From Xenopus tropicalis (taxonomy: Eukaryota > Chordata > Amphibia > Anura > Pipidae), in contig NC_030680.2 in assembly GCF_000004195.4 (NCBI RefSeq), positions 6,290,995 through 6,354,994 of the forward strand: 64,000 bases of DNA, given 5' to 3'. A model generated the notes under the pieces. It was not told the origin of the DNA. It was given only the letters and a program-made list of their open reading frames with translations, and did not search any database. Shown piece by piece: positions 1 through 9,804 of this stretch (within the stretch, counting starts at the first letter, position 1; each line of letters begins with the position of its first letter). The translations under genes and the position numbers were made by a program.

Positions 1-305
1 ACAGGTATAGCAGATACTCTTAGAGCCACAGAGGCAATATATAATATAATAACAGACATAGATCAAGGAGAAGACTAAGCCTGAATCCCTTGTCAGTACT
101 GCGGCCCCCTCACTTAGCCACAGGGTGGAAGCCCCGGTGGGCCCTGCACCCCCCAGTCCGACCCTGCTTAGCCAAGCAGAGCCTAAGGGAGAGATACTCC
201 CTGCTATCAATCCTGGTTGGAGCTCAGGCTGCTCTTATTAACTAGAACTATTAATCTCACTTTCCTAGAAACTGCTATAGCAAATAATAACCTCTCTCTG
301 ATTAT
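1..305. other. Upstream flank, no gene seen
   Basis: No exon is supportable here. Positions about 109-175 carry a diverged copy of a GC-rich interspersed repeat (key phrases gggccctgcacccccc and agtccgaccctgc) that also occurs near 2909-3123, 4636-4805, 33470-33660 and 57455-57865. The rest is unclassified. Confidence 0.5.
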
Positions 306-459
306 GGGCAAAGACAGACAAGGCAATTAGTCGTGGCGACCAATCGCCTAACAAATAATCCTCCATTTTACATGGAGGCTAGCTGGCACGATAGGCATTG
401 TGACTGATTGGAAGTTTCTTAAAAGTCACAGCGACTAATCGCCCCACCTGTCTTTGCCC
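306..459. mobile_element. Short palindromic MITE-like element
   Basis: The ends are inverted copies of each other: gggcaaagacagacaagg at the left pairs with cctgtctttgccc at the right, and the pairing continues through attagtcg / cgactaat. The element is about 154 bp with no coding capacity, and the middle holds a small hairpin (cctccat...atggagg). This is the structure of a non-autonomous DNA transposon. I recall similar elements in Xenopus but cannot name the family. I could not identify a clear target-site duplication. Confidence 0.65.
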
Positions 460-800
460 TAAAGCCTTATTCTCAGGGTCCCTGCTCCCCAACTTCACTG
501 GGGTGCTGTCCCTCTAGGGCAGAACACATACTGGGCCTTTTGACCCCAGGCTCCCTGGAGCACATCGGGCTGGGTCAGCAACTGGCCAAATTGGAAAATC
601 TGCCCCTAACTAAACACTATATTAAAGTGTGGCAGGAAGTGGTCATAAGCCTATGGGCCAATAATAGAAGTATGGAAAATTGGAAATTAGATAAGTAGAT
701 ATATGGGCAAAGGTAGTCTCTACAGAGGGCAAAGCAACAGCACCCCTAGTGTTCATGGATAAAATGTGTTGCTGCCTGTAGAGAATATTGGGTGATAAAT
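460..800. other. Unclassified upstream sequence
   Basis: No splice-bounded coding segment, RNA gene or clear repeat is visible between the palindromic element and the triplicated block. No promoter could be placed with confidence. Confidence 0.4.
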
Positions 801-1264
801 ATGTGACATTTGAGGGATAATAGAGAGGAAGTAGTTGGTGAGACCACCTCAGTCTTCTCCTCGTCTGGACGGAAGTTTGGTGGCATCTGAGCAAAGCTTG
901 GGGCTTGGAGCAAACACTTGGCACTCAGGAGATGTCTCTTCATATGTGACATTTGAGGAATAATAGAGAGGGAGTAGTTGATGTGAGAGGGAGCAGTTGG
1001 TGTGGCCACCTCAGTCTTCTGGTCTGGACGGAAGTTTGGTGGCATCTGAGCAACGTTTAGGGCTTGGAGCAAACACTTGGCACTCAGGAGATGTCTCTTC
1101 ATATGTGACATTTGAGGGATAATAGAGAGGGAGTAGTTGGTGTGAGAGGGAGTAGTTGGTGTGGCCACCTCAGTCTTCTCCTGGTCTTGAAGTAAGTTTG
1201 GTGGCATCTGAGCAAAGCTTGGAGCTTGGAGCAAACCCTTGGCACTCCGGAGATGTCTCTTCAT
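801..1264 (+). repeat. ~160-bp triplicated block upstream of exon 1
   Basis: Three direct copies begin with atgtgacatttgagg at 801, 944 and 1103, so spacings are 143, 159 and about 161 bp. Each contains gaagtttggtggcatctgag and ends in gatgtctcttcat. The last copy stops next to the polypyrimidine tract of the exon 1 acceptor (1265-1287). Reading frames here are by-products of the repetition. Confidence 0.85.
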
Positions 1265-1287
1265 GATCTCTCTCTCTTTCTTTCCAG

Positions 1288-1371
1288 CCGTCACATAGAA
1301 ATGAGAAGCGAGTGACCCGCAAAGCCAGGTAGTCGGCGTCCAAGCTCAGCTCGAGGATCTTCTCAAGCAAC
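1288..1371 (+). other. mical2: 5'UTR portion of mical2 exon 1
   Basis: A strong 3' splice site (ctctctctttctttccag ending at 1287) precedes this segment, so the exon carrying the start codon is probably not the first exon of the transcript; non-coding leader exons would lie left of the window. A four-codon upstream ORF (ATG at 1301, TGA at 1313-1315) ends 56 nt before the main start. The exact 5' boundary is inferred from the splice consensus only. Confidence 0.65.
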
Positions 1372-1635
1372 ATGGGAGAAAATGGCGACGACAAGCACGG
1401 CCGATCCGGCCAACTGTTTGAGAACTTCATCCAGGCCACCACGTGTAAAGGAACCCTTCAAGCCTTCAACATTCTCACTCGCCAGCTGGAGCTAGACCCT
1501 CAGGACCACCGGCACTTCTACGCCAAGCTGAAGTCCAAAGTCACCAGTTGGAAAGCCAAAGCCTTGTGGAACAAGCTGGATAAGAAACATGGGCAGAAGG
1601 AGTACAAGAAAGGCAAAGCGTGCATAGGCACCAAG
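1372..1635 (+). CDS. mical2: MICAL2 exon 1 (residues 1-88), start codon
   Basis: First coding exon of a MICAL-type F-actin methionine monooxygenase. The MGEN start and the segment [18 protein letters not shown] match human MICAL2 as I remember it, better than MICAL1 or MICAL3. The ATG has a good context (AAC before, G after). The frame runs through the basic [15 protein letters not shown] helix and ends at GTK, where ACCAAG meets a GTAATA donor at 1636, phase 0. This stretch is the helical N-terminal extension of the flavoprotein domain, just before the Rossmann fold that starts in exon 2. Known family role: MICAL enzymes use FAD, NADPH and oxygen to oxidise two actin methionines and disassemble filaments; MICAL2 acts largely in the nucleus, on actin that controls MRTF/SRF transcription. 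Confidence is high for MICAL and slightly lower for the paralogue. Confidence 0.96.
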
Positions 1636-2384
1636 GTAATACCCATTACTCTGTATTGTATCTTCCCCGCCCGTTGTGTTAAGGTTCCTCCGCCTTTTTC
1701 TATTCTATAAAGTCTTTCTTTGGTCTTTCTTGGTCAAAACTTATTTGATAGCATCTCCCAAGCTTCTGAAGGAAAAACCTTTATTAATGTGACCAATGAA
1801 TGTAGCCTGGAACTATCTCTCGCATACGGAAAGTGAACCTGCACAACTAGGTGGATAGGCTTTTCAGTTGCTTGTAATGTAAATGTATCTGTTGGGGGGT
1901 ACGGGGGGGTACACTAGTCCTGGGACCCCAAAAGACGTAAAGGTTGTGAAGTGGATGGGAACTGTGGTTTATGGATGAGGTATTGGTGGGTTGTAGCATG
2001 TAGTATAGAGACATATAGGATAAATGAACAATGACCCCTTTATTGGAGCTCCCTATAGGTCCTCTCAGGTCCCTGTCCGTGTTTTAAATGAGGGATGGGC
2101 GTGTCCTAACAGTCCCTGCCAGAAGCACAGTAGGAGGGGGATAATCAGGTCAGCCTAGTTGCTGATTGGTTCCTATCCTACAGTGCCACCGGCGGCCCCC
2201 CTGCACGGCCTGGGAAAGGAGGCAGCAGGAAGTGGAAAAGATGGGCGGGGCTAGTGGGCTTTTTGGAGGAATTGTCAATAAATCAGCCCCAATTCTGCTT
2301 TTTAAAGCCCGTTCCTTCTATGTTTAGATGAATACAATTTATTGGTACAATATTGCTTTTCATACAATATGTCCCCTGTGTAAA
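1636..2384. other. Start of intron 1, unclassified
   Basis: Intron 1 runs 1636-22308. This first 750 nt has no array and no coding signal. It includes short G runs near 1895-1910 and ordinary mixed sequence. Confidence 0.5.
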
Positions 2385-2863
2385 AGGGTGTAATAGGGGT
2401 ATGTATAGGGGTATGTAATAGGGGTATGTAATAGGGGTATGTATAGGGGTATGTAATAGGGGTATGTAATAGGGGTATGTATAGGGGTATGTAATAGGGG
2501 TATGTATAGGGGCATGTATAGGGGTATGTAATAGGGGTATGTATAGGGGTATGTAATAGGGGTATGTAATAGGGGTATGTATAGGGGTATGTAATAGGGG
2601 TATGTAATAGGGGTATGTATAGGGGTATGTATAGGGGTATGTATAGGGGTATGTTTAGGGGTATGTAATAGGGGCATGTAATAGGGGCATGTAATAGGGG
2701 TATGTAATAGGGGCATGTAATAGGGGCATGTAATAGGGGTATGTAATAGGGGCATGTAATAGGGGCATGTAATAGGGGCATGTAATAGGGGTATGTAATA
2801 GGGGCATGTAATAGGGGCATGTAATAGGGGTATGTAATAGGGGTATGTAATAGGGGTATGTAA
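2385..2863 (+). repeat. 12/13-bp minisatellite, GGGG-rich
   Basis: About 38 units of ggggtatgtaata (13 bp) mixed with ggggtatgtata (12 bp). A ggggcatg variant dominates the right half (from about 2686). The - strand lacks stops in several frames, producing PYYIPLLH-type ORFs that are not genes. Every unit has a G4 run on the + strand, spaced 8-9 nt apart. Confidence 0.97.
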
Positions 2864-2908
2864 GATGGGTCTGCTTCTTGGCCACTGCCAATGGAGCCCC
2901 AGTAACCA

Positions 2909-3123
2909 GGGTCGGACTGGGGGGTGCAGGAGCCCTGCAGGTGCCCCTGGTGGCCTCGTCCCCAAACCCCCGCCCCCCCGCCCAACTTCCTCCCCTGAGC
3001 GCGTGTAAATATAATGTGTTGGGGGGAGCGCTGGCAAGGGTCGGACTGGGCCACCGGGGCCCATTAGGGCTGGGGCCCACCAGGATTTTTCCCGGTGTTC
3101 CGGTGGCCCAGTCTGACCCTGCC
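2909..3123. mobile_element. GC-rich interspersed repeat with inverted ends
   Basis: Contains gggtcggactgggccaccgg at 3039 and its inverted partner ccggtggcccagtctgaccc ending near 3120, enclosing about 40 nt with caggatttttcccggtg. A partial copy starts at 2909 (gggtcggactgg). Other diverged copies occur around 109-175, 4636-4805, 33470-33660 and 57455-57865, so it is a dispersed family, probably a non-autonomous element. Confidence 0.6.
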
Positions 3124-3837
3124 AGTGACCCAATTTATACTATTGAAGTAAAGTTTTTATACACAAACACAGACGTGTAGAAGGAAACACTGCACAGACG
3201 CGGCTCTTACATAATATTTTCATCATAAAGACTTTTTCATTTTGGAACCTGATTTTGCTTCCAATAATGGAAATTCTATGCCGGCATTTTGATTGGGTGA
3301 CGGGGAATTTAGCCAATCAGAATCCAGGAAGGGCACTTGAGTCGGGGGGGGGGGGGGGGACCCCTCTGTCAGTAAGTTAATTTATCAGCTGTGTCATCTG
3401 TTCCCAGAGGCCGGTGTGTTTATAGGAGAAGCTCGGGAGCTAGCGCTCTGTTTGTTCCGCTGCCAGTTTGGCTCGCAGGGCTCAGCCTGTTTGTCTTTGG
3501 AGCAGAACTTTCAGAATTATCCGACTTATATTATTATTATATTGATATATTTCCTTCAGCCCCAGAATAAAGCACTGGGGGGGGGGGGGGCACCATCTCC
3601 ATTCACTCAGACACAAGTAATTGCCTTTCATGGGCCGGTTGAGTCGATTCTCTGCTGAGCTCTCTCGGTCGGACCCCCTGGCGGGGGGATAAGCGGCGTC
3701 CGGCTCCGAGAGAGAAGGAGCAAAACAGAATAATCCGTTAAGCGCTTCTTGGCTTCGGGGGGAAACAAGTTGGGAGGATGAATGGAGCTTTAATACTTTG
3801 TGCTGCTGCTCTTATTGGGGTTGGCAGCCAGCAGCGG
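3124..3837 (+). other. Intron 1 unique sequence with homopolymers and promoter-like motifs
   Basis: G homopolymers lie near 3344-3359 and 3579-3590. A perfect CCAAT context (agccaatcag, about 3312), an inverted CCAAT (gattggg, about 3290) and a TATA-like tttatagg (3418) occur within 130 nt, followed by moderately GC-rich sequence. This could be an alternative promoter, but nothing in the sequence proves it. ORFs here do not resemble any protein I know. Confidence 0.3.
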
Positions 3838-4600
3838 CTCTGATTGGCTGCAGGTTGGTCTAACCCTGAGAATGTTCTAGTGCTCTGATTGGCTGCAGGT
3901 TGGTCTTACCCTGGGAATGTTATAATGCCTGGATTGGCTGCAGGTTGGTTTAACCCCGAGAATATTCTAATGTTCTGATTGGCTACAGGTTGGTCTAACC
4001 CTGGACATGTTTAAATGCTTTGATTGGTTGCAGGTTAGTCTAACCCTGGGAATGTTATAATGCTTTGATTGGTTGCAGGCTGGTTTAACCCTGGGAATGT
4101 TCTAATGTTCTGATTGGCTGCAGTTTGGTCTAACCCTGAGAATGTTCTAATGCTTTGATTGGTTGCAGGCTGGTTTAACCCTGGGAATGTTCTAATGTTC
4201 TGATTGGCTGCAGGTTAGTCTAACCCTGGGAATGTCCTAATGCTTTGATTGGTTGCAGTTCTGTCTAACCCTGAGAATGTTCTAATTCGTTGATTGGTTG
4301 CAGTTCAGTCTAACCCTGAGAATGTTCTAATGCTTTGATTGGCTGCAGTTCAGTCTAACCCTGAGAATGTTCTAATTCGTTGATTGGTTGCAGTTAGTCT
4401 AACCCTGAGAATTTTCTAATGCTTTGATTGGCTGCAGGTTGGTCTGACCATGTGAATTTTCTAATGCTTTGATTGGTTGCAGGTTATTCTAACTCTGAGA
4501 AAGTTCTAATGCTTTGATTGGCCCCAGGTTGGTCTAACCCGAATGGTTTAATTCTCTGATTGGTCACAGCTTGGTCTAACCCTGAGAATGTTCTAATGGT
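3838..4600 (+). repeat. ~46-bp minisatellite with inverted CCAAT boxes
   Basis: About 17 diverged units built on tgattggctgcaggttggt, then ctaaccctgagaatgttcta. Copies differ from each other by several percent or more. The motif is clearly homologous to the 43-bp array in intron 13 (48365-52340): both read (a/g)ttggct, then ggttggt, then ta(g/a)ccct, then aatgctttg. Confidence 0.93.
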
Positions 4601-4950
4601 CAATTTATATTGATGGACGGGTTAGAAATTTGCCATCAGGGTCGGACTGGCCCAGATCCCCACCAGGCGCTCCCCCAACGTTCTGAAGGTACACATGCTC
4701 GGGGGATGGTGGGGGGCATGTGAAGGCAGCGGCGGGGGGGCCCTTGGGGGGTGCAGGGGCCCCTGAGGCAGCAGCCCAAGTGGGCCCTGCACCCCCCTGG
4801 CCGACCATGTTTACCAGTCCTTAAAAACCTAGGCCCAAAGTTAAGAAGGGGCTTTAGAATTACTGATAGTGGGCCTGGGTAGGGGAGGTTGTGAGCTGGA
4901 ACTTAGTGAGCATTTATGGAGGTGAAGCCTGTCTGAAAGAGATTAACTGC

Positions 4951-4987
<37 letters not shown>

Positions 4988-6839
4988 TCTTCCCCATACT
5001 TAAGCTGGGCACTGTACCCACCTGTATGGGGCACAGACAGCTTGGCATTCAGTTTCATTGCTATTCCGCACAGAAGGCCCAACTCATTGCGACTCATGAG
5101 ACTTGTAGTGTGCACCAGTCACTAGTCTCTCAGCATTAACCTCCAGTGTTTCGTTCCTCTCCCACTTCCTACAGTCATGTCGTAATGCAACGAGAGAAAC
5201 TGCAAATTTCGGAGAAATCTCACAGGGTTCGGTATTTGCCCCGGGCTGATTTGTTCACATTTCAGAAAAAAACAAGCTTTTGAGTCAATGAGTCAATAGT
5301 GTCAACGTCATTCAGAATCTCCAATTAATATTAATGTACCCGGCACAGGACAGTAATAACTCTGTCCCTTCAGATATTCTGATTTAATTACAATTATGCT
5401 TTGGGCCTACTGCAAATAATCATTCATTACATTCGGGGGACAGTAGAGCAAAGTTTCACCCCTAAAACTGATTAAACAGCTTATTGGTTCCTGAGAATCT
5501 TCTCAATGATACTGTTCTGCACAGACAATGATATATGAAATCTTTTCTTTGCTTTCCCTTTAGCTCTCCATTACAGTTAGTATAATCTGAATAACAAAGG
5601 GACTGGTTGTTGCCCTTTATGGAATTTTATGGCCCCCTAGGGGTTTCATAGACCTCTTGCAATGACATTTATTACATATTATTATTATTATTATTATTAT
5701 TATTGCACTCCACTGCATGGGGCAAGCAAGACAACCCTACTGCCCTCCCAACAAAATTGGCCCAAGAAGGTCCGGTGGATTTTGGGTCAGTCTTGATTTA
5801 TGGGGTGCTGGTTGGTTACACATAAAACGACTTAAATACAAAAGACACAGATAGAGGGGGTGCAATGGGAGCTTCACTGGGGGGGCTTGGCCTGAGGACA
5901 AGTCACTGAGTGGGGAATGGGCTGAGCCATGGGGTGGGGTCTGCAGGTTGAGCAATGGGGTTGGGTGTGTAAGGACTGAATGGTGGGTGGTTGTGTGATG
6001 GAGTTGGCTTGTGGAGCAATCTGGGGGACGGGGGGTATTTCCAGGGCACCAAGCCAAGTATTAGTGCCTAGGGCTCTGCTGTCACCCTGAAATGTTCACA
6101 GTGGACTATTCCTGATGTTACTATCTGCTCATTACCTACAATATCTATACAACTGTATGTGTGCAGCTGCTGTGCCTTCCTGTAGCTTCAATGTAGAGGC
6201 GAGAAGCAGCTCTTTCCTGCAACAGTTGCCCCTCCCATGCAGCCACCTCATTTGCCGCCATCTTGCCAAACATAAATCAGTTGGGCATCTTCCTCATTTT
6301 ACCAAATATCCCCCATCAACCCTCCCCTCCCTCACAGTCTCTGTGGTCTCATCCTTTAGCCACACCTTCCATGTAGCTCCTCCCACCTGAGGTCTCTTTG
6401 TCCAGGCTTAATATTTTTATATGTGACCCTCCCTATTATGGGATGTTATTTGCATCTAAACCAATGTGAAGGCTTGTTCTTCTCTTCTTCTCGTCCATTA
6501 TTCATTTCCTTTATTTTGGTAGTTAGGAGCAGTAAGTAAGTTGTCTTTTAATTGCTTCTTAAATTAGAAAAACTCTCTTCAGCACTTTGCTTATCAGAAG
6601 AACTATATCTTTTTGTGACGTCAGCAGATTTCTAAGACTCATCCTCAATTGGAGCAGAACATGAAACCAAATCTGGTGTCCGGTATCAGTTACTTGGATC
6701 AGTTTCATGTCTCGATGTTGGTTGTTACAGGAGCTGTCAGGGTGAATAGTGTTATACAGATGTGTATAGGTTACACTTTGGGTATCTTTAGGGGCCCTAA
6801 TAGTCAGAATTTCTAGGTGCATAGAGCGAGAAATAGCTG
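4601..6839. other. Intron 1 sequence: diverged repeats and microsatellites
   Basis: 4636-4805 is a copy of the GC-rich interspersed repeat. A (TA)n tract lies at 4955-4986 and an (ATT)n tract at about 5677-5704. No convincing exon, RNA gene or array was seen in the rest. The + and - ORFs of 80-170 residues have no recognisable domain. Confidence 0.5.
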
Positions 6840-8940
6840 GTATAGGCAAGATGGAGATAGTAGGAAAAGATAGAAGGAGTAGGGCAAAATAGTGACAGTA
6901 GAGCAACATACGGACAGTAGGGCAAGATGAAAAGTGTAGGGCAAAATTAAGATAACAGGACAAGATGGAGACAGTAGGACAAGATGGAGACAGTAGGGCA
7001 AGATGGGGACAGTAGGGCAAGATGGAGACAGTAGGGCAAGATGGGGACAGTAGGGCAAGATGGAGACAGTAGGGCAAGATGGAGACAGTAGGGCAAGATG
7101 GAGACAGTAGGGCAAGATGGAGACAGTAGGCAAGATGGAGACAGAAGGAGAAGATGGAGACAGTAGGGTAAGATGGAGACAGTAGGGCAAGATGGAGACA
7201 CTAGGGCAAGATGGAGACAGTAGGGCAAGATGGAGACACTAGGGCATAATGGTAACAGTAGGGATTAAACAGCAGCAGTAGGAAGGATAGTGAACGTAGA
7301 ACAAAGTGGAGTCAGTAGGGCAAAAAGGAAACAGCAGAACAAAATAGCAACAAATGAAAAGAAAGTGAAAGTTGAGTTAAACGGAGACAGTAGGGCAAGA
7401 TGGAGACAGTAGGACAAGATGGAGACAGTAGGGCAAGATGGGGACAGTAGGGCAAGATGGAGACAGTAGGACAAGATGGAGACAGTAGGGCAAGATGGAG
7501 ACAGTAGGACAAGATGGAGACAGTAGGGCAAGATGGAGACAGTAGGACAAGATGGAGACAGTAGGGCAAGATGGGGACAGTAGGGCAAGATGGAGACAGT
7601 AGGACAAGATGGAGACAGTAGGGCAAGATGGAGACAGTAGGGCAAGATGGAGAAAGTAGGGCAAGATGGGGACAGTAGGGCAAGATGGGGACAGTAGGGC
7701 AAGATGGAGACAGTAGGGCAAGATGGAGACAGTAGGACAAGATGGAGACAGTAGGGCAAGATGGAGAAAGTGGGACAAGATGGAGACAGTAGGACAAGAT
7801 GGAGACAGTAGGGCAAGATGGAGACAGTAGGGCAAGATGGAGACAGTAGGACAAGATGGAGACAGTAGGGCAAGATGGGGACAGTAGGGCAAGATGGAGA
7901 CAGTAGGACAAGATGGAGACAGTAGGGCAAGATGGAGACAGTAGGGCAAGATGGAGAAAGTAGGGCAAGATGGGGACAGTAGGGCAAGATGAAGACAGTA
8001 GGACAAGATGGGGACAGTAGGGCAAGATGGAGACAGTAGGACAAGATGGGGACAGTAGGACAAGATGGGGACAGTAGGGCATGATGGAGAAAGTAGGGCA
8101 AGATGGGGACAGTAGGGCAAGATGGGGACAGTAGGGCAAGATGGAGACAGTAGGGCAAGATGGAGACAGTAGGACAAGATGGAGACAGTAGGGCAAGATG
8201 GAGAAAGTGGGACAAGATGGAGACAGTAGGACAAGATGGAGACAGTAGGGCAAGATGGAGACAGTAGGGCAAGATGGAGACAGTAGGACAAGATGGAGAC
8301 AGTAGGGCAAGATGGAGAAAGTGGGACAAGATGGAGACAGTAGGACAAGATGGAGACAGTAGGGCAAGATGGAGAAAGTGGGACAAGATGGAGACAGTAG
8401 GGCAAGATGGAGACAGTAGGACAAGATGGAGACAGTAGGGCAAGATGGGGACAGTAGGGCAAGATGGAGACAGTAGGACAAGATGGAGACAGTAGGGCAA
8501 GATGGAGACAGTAGGGCAAGATGGAGACAGTAGGACAAGATGGAGACAGTAGGACAAGATGGGGACAGTAGGGCAAGATGGAGACAGTAGGGCAAGATGG
8601 AGACAGTAGGACAAGATGGGGACAGTAGGACAAGATGGGGACAGTAGGGCAAGATGGAGACAGTAGGGCAAGATGGAGACAGTAGGACAAGATGGAGACA
8701 GTAGAGCAAGATGGAGACAGTAGGACAAGATAGAAGCAGTGGGACAAGGAAACTGCAGTTAGAAGAACAAAGACAGTTGGGTACAATGGAGACAGTAGGG
8801 AAAGATGATAACAGTAGAGTAAGATGGAGTCATTAGGAAAAAATGGAGGAACAAGCAAGGTGAGGCCGGCCAGACAATATGGAGACAGTAGGGAAAAATC
8901 TAACAGTAGTAATTGGTGACGAGAGTAGGGCAAAATGAAG
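6840..8940 (+). repeat. 19-bp minisatellite (agacagtagggcaagatgg)
   Basis: The consensus is 19 bp. About 16 clean units lie at 6955-7260 and about 70 at 7385-8720, with degenerate units between and on both sides. Common variants are aggacaagatgg, gggacagt and gagaaagtgggac. The unit length is not a multiple of three, so a stop-free consensus leaves all three - strand frames open and creates overlapping ORFs of about 490, 465 and 520 residues with a 19-residue period (LALLSPSCPTVSILPYCLH). These are not proteins. The + strand is strongly purine-rich. Confidence 0.98.
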
Positions 8941-9804
8941 ACAGGTTTGTACTATGGAGAGGGCAGGGCCCTGAGGCCCAATACATGAGTTATATGGTTT
9001 GTGTGAGATCAGATCTGAGGGCCCATTAAGAACTGGATCTGAGGCCCATACAGTTGGGCGCCGGCCCATACCTGCCCGAGGCGACTCCAGCACCGACACA
9101 TGAAACCTTCCCACATCCGACTGAGTCCAGAGCAAGACTCACCCACCAGCGCTTACACATTGGAGCGGTTCAACCATTTCGGTTCCAGTTCTGCCTGGCG
9201 CTGGTTCTGACTTGTAATTGTGCTGCAGTTTATTTTTTCCATTGTTTCATTGTGTTCCCCGTCTCTCAAACATTATTCTGCACTGGAGATGAACCGAGTT
9301 ACATCACATCCATCCCCGGCTCCTCGTTCCAACAAAGAAACCGCTTTACTCCGAGCCAAATGTTTCAACTCCAACGACCAACAAACATTTCAGCGCCCGA
9401 GCCAAAGAATAATTGAGTAAGTGCGGCTGAGGCTGGGCGGCCATGTTTCTCCTGTGCCAGGGATCTGCAGGACATACTTCTGGGATCACATCATAGCTGC
9501 CTGCTTGGGCCGGTCTGTGTCATGTATAGACTGACAGCCCCGGGCTATGGATAACTCACTCTTTCTACTCATAATAATGGGTGGCCTATACCCTATTGGG
9601 GCCCCCAACAATCTATTTCTATGGGTCCCCCATAAACACAAGCACTCAGTATCAACATTCTGGCCACGCCCCTTGACTCCTGGCAGAGCCCTGCATTAAA
9701 AGACAAAAAGAACTGGCCCTGAATTGGCCGAGGATTATTCTATTAAAAGGTGTGGCCAATTAGTAACATTTCTCTTTCTGGCATATTTCATATATGGAAT
9801 TTCT
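8941..9804. other. Intron 1 sequence between arrays
   Basis: Mixed-composition sequence with no splice-flanked coding segment. An open frame at 9054-9416 has no recognisable domain and is treated as chance. Confidence 0.4.

Noticed and set aside
1372..1635. Assignment to MICAL1 or MICAL3 instead of MICAL2
   Set aside because: The MGEN start, NNYLNLT-PRKR, NKRRK and [12 protein letters not shown] segments match MICAL2 in memory. MICAL1 lacks the NLS, and MICAL3 starts differently. Not verified by search.
2385..2863. Interstitial telomere repeat
   Set aside because: The unit is ggggtatgtaata, not TTAGGG, and the 12/13-bp length alternation does not fit.
6840..8933. Three overlapping - strand ORFs of 465-518 residues
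   Set aside because: They are translations of a stop-free 19-bp tandem repeat in all three frames, with a perfect 19-residue period and no splice or start context.
9054..9416. 120-residue + ORF as a small gene
   Set aside because: No recognisable domain, homology or splice context. It could be chance in moderately GC-rich DNA.
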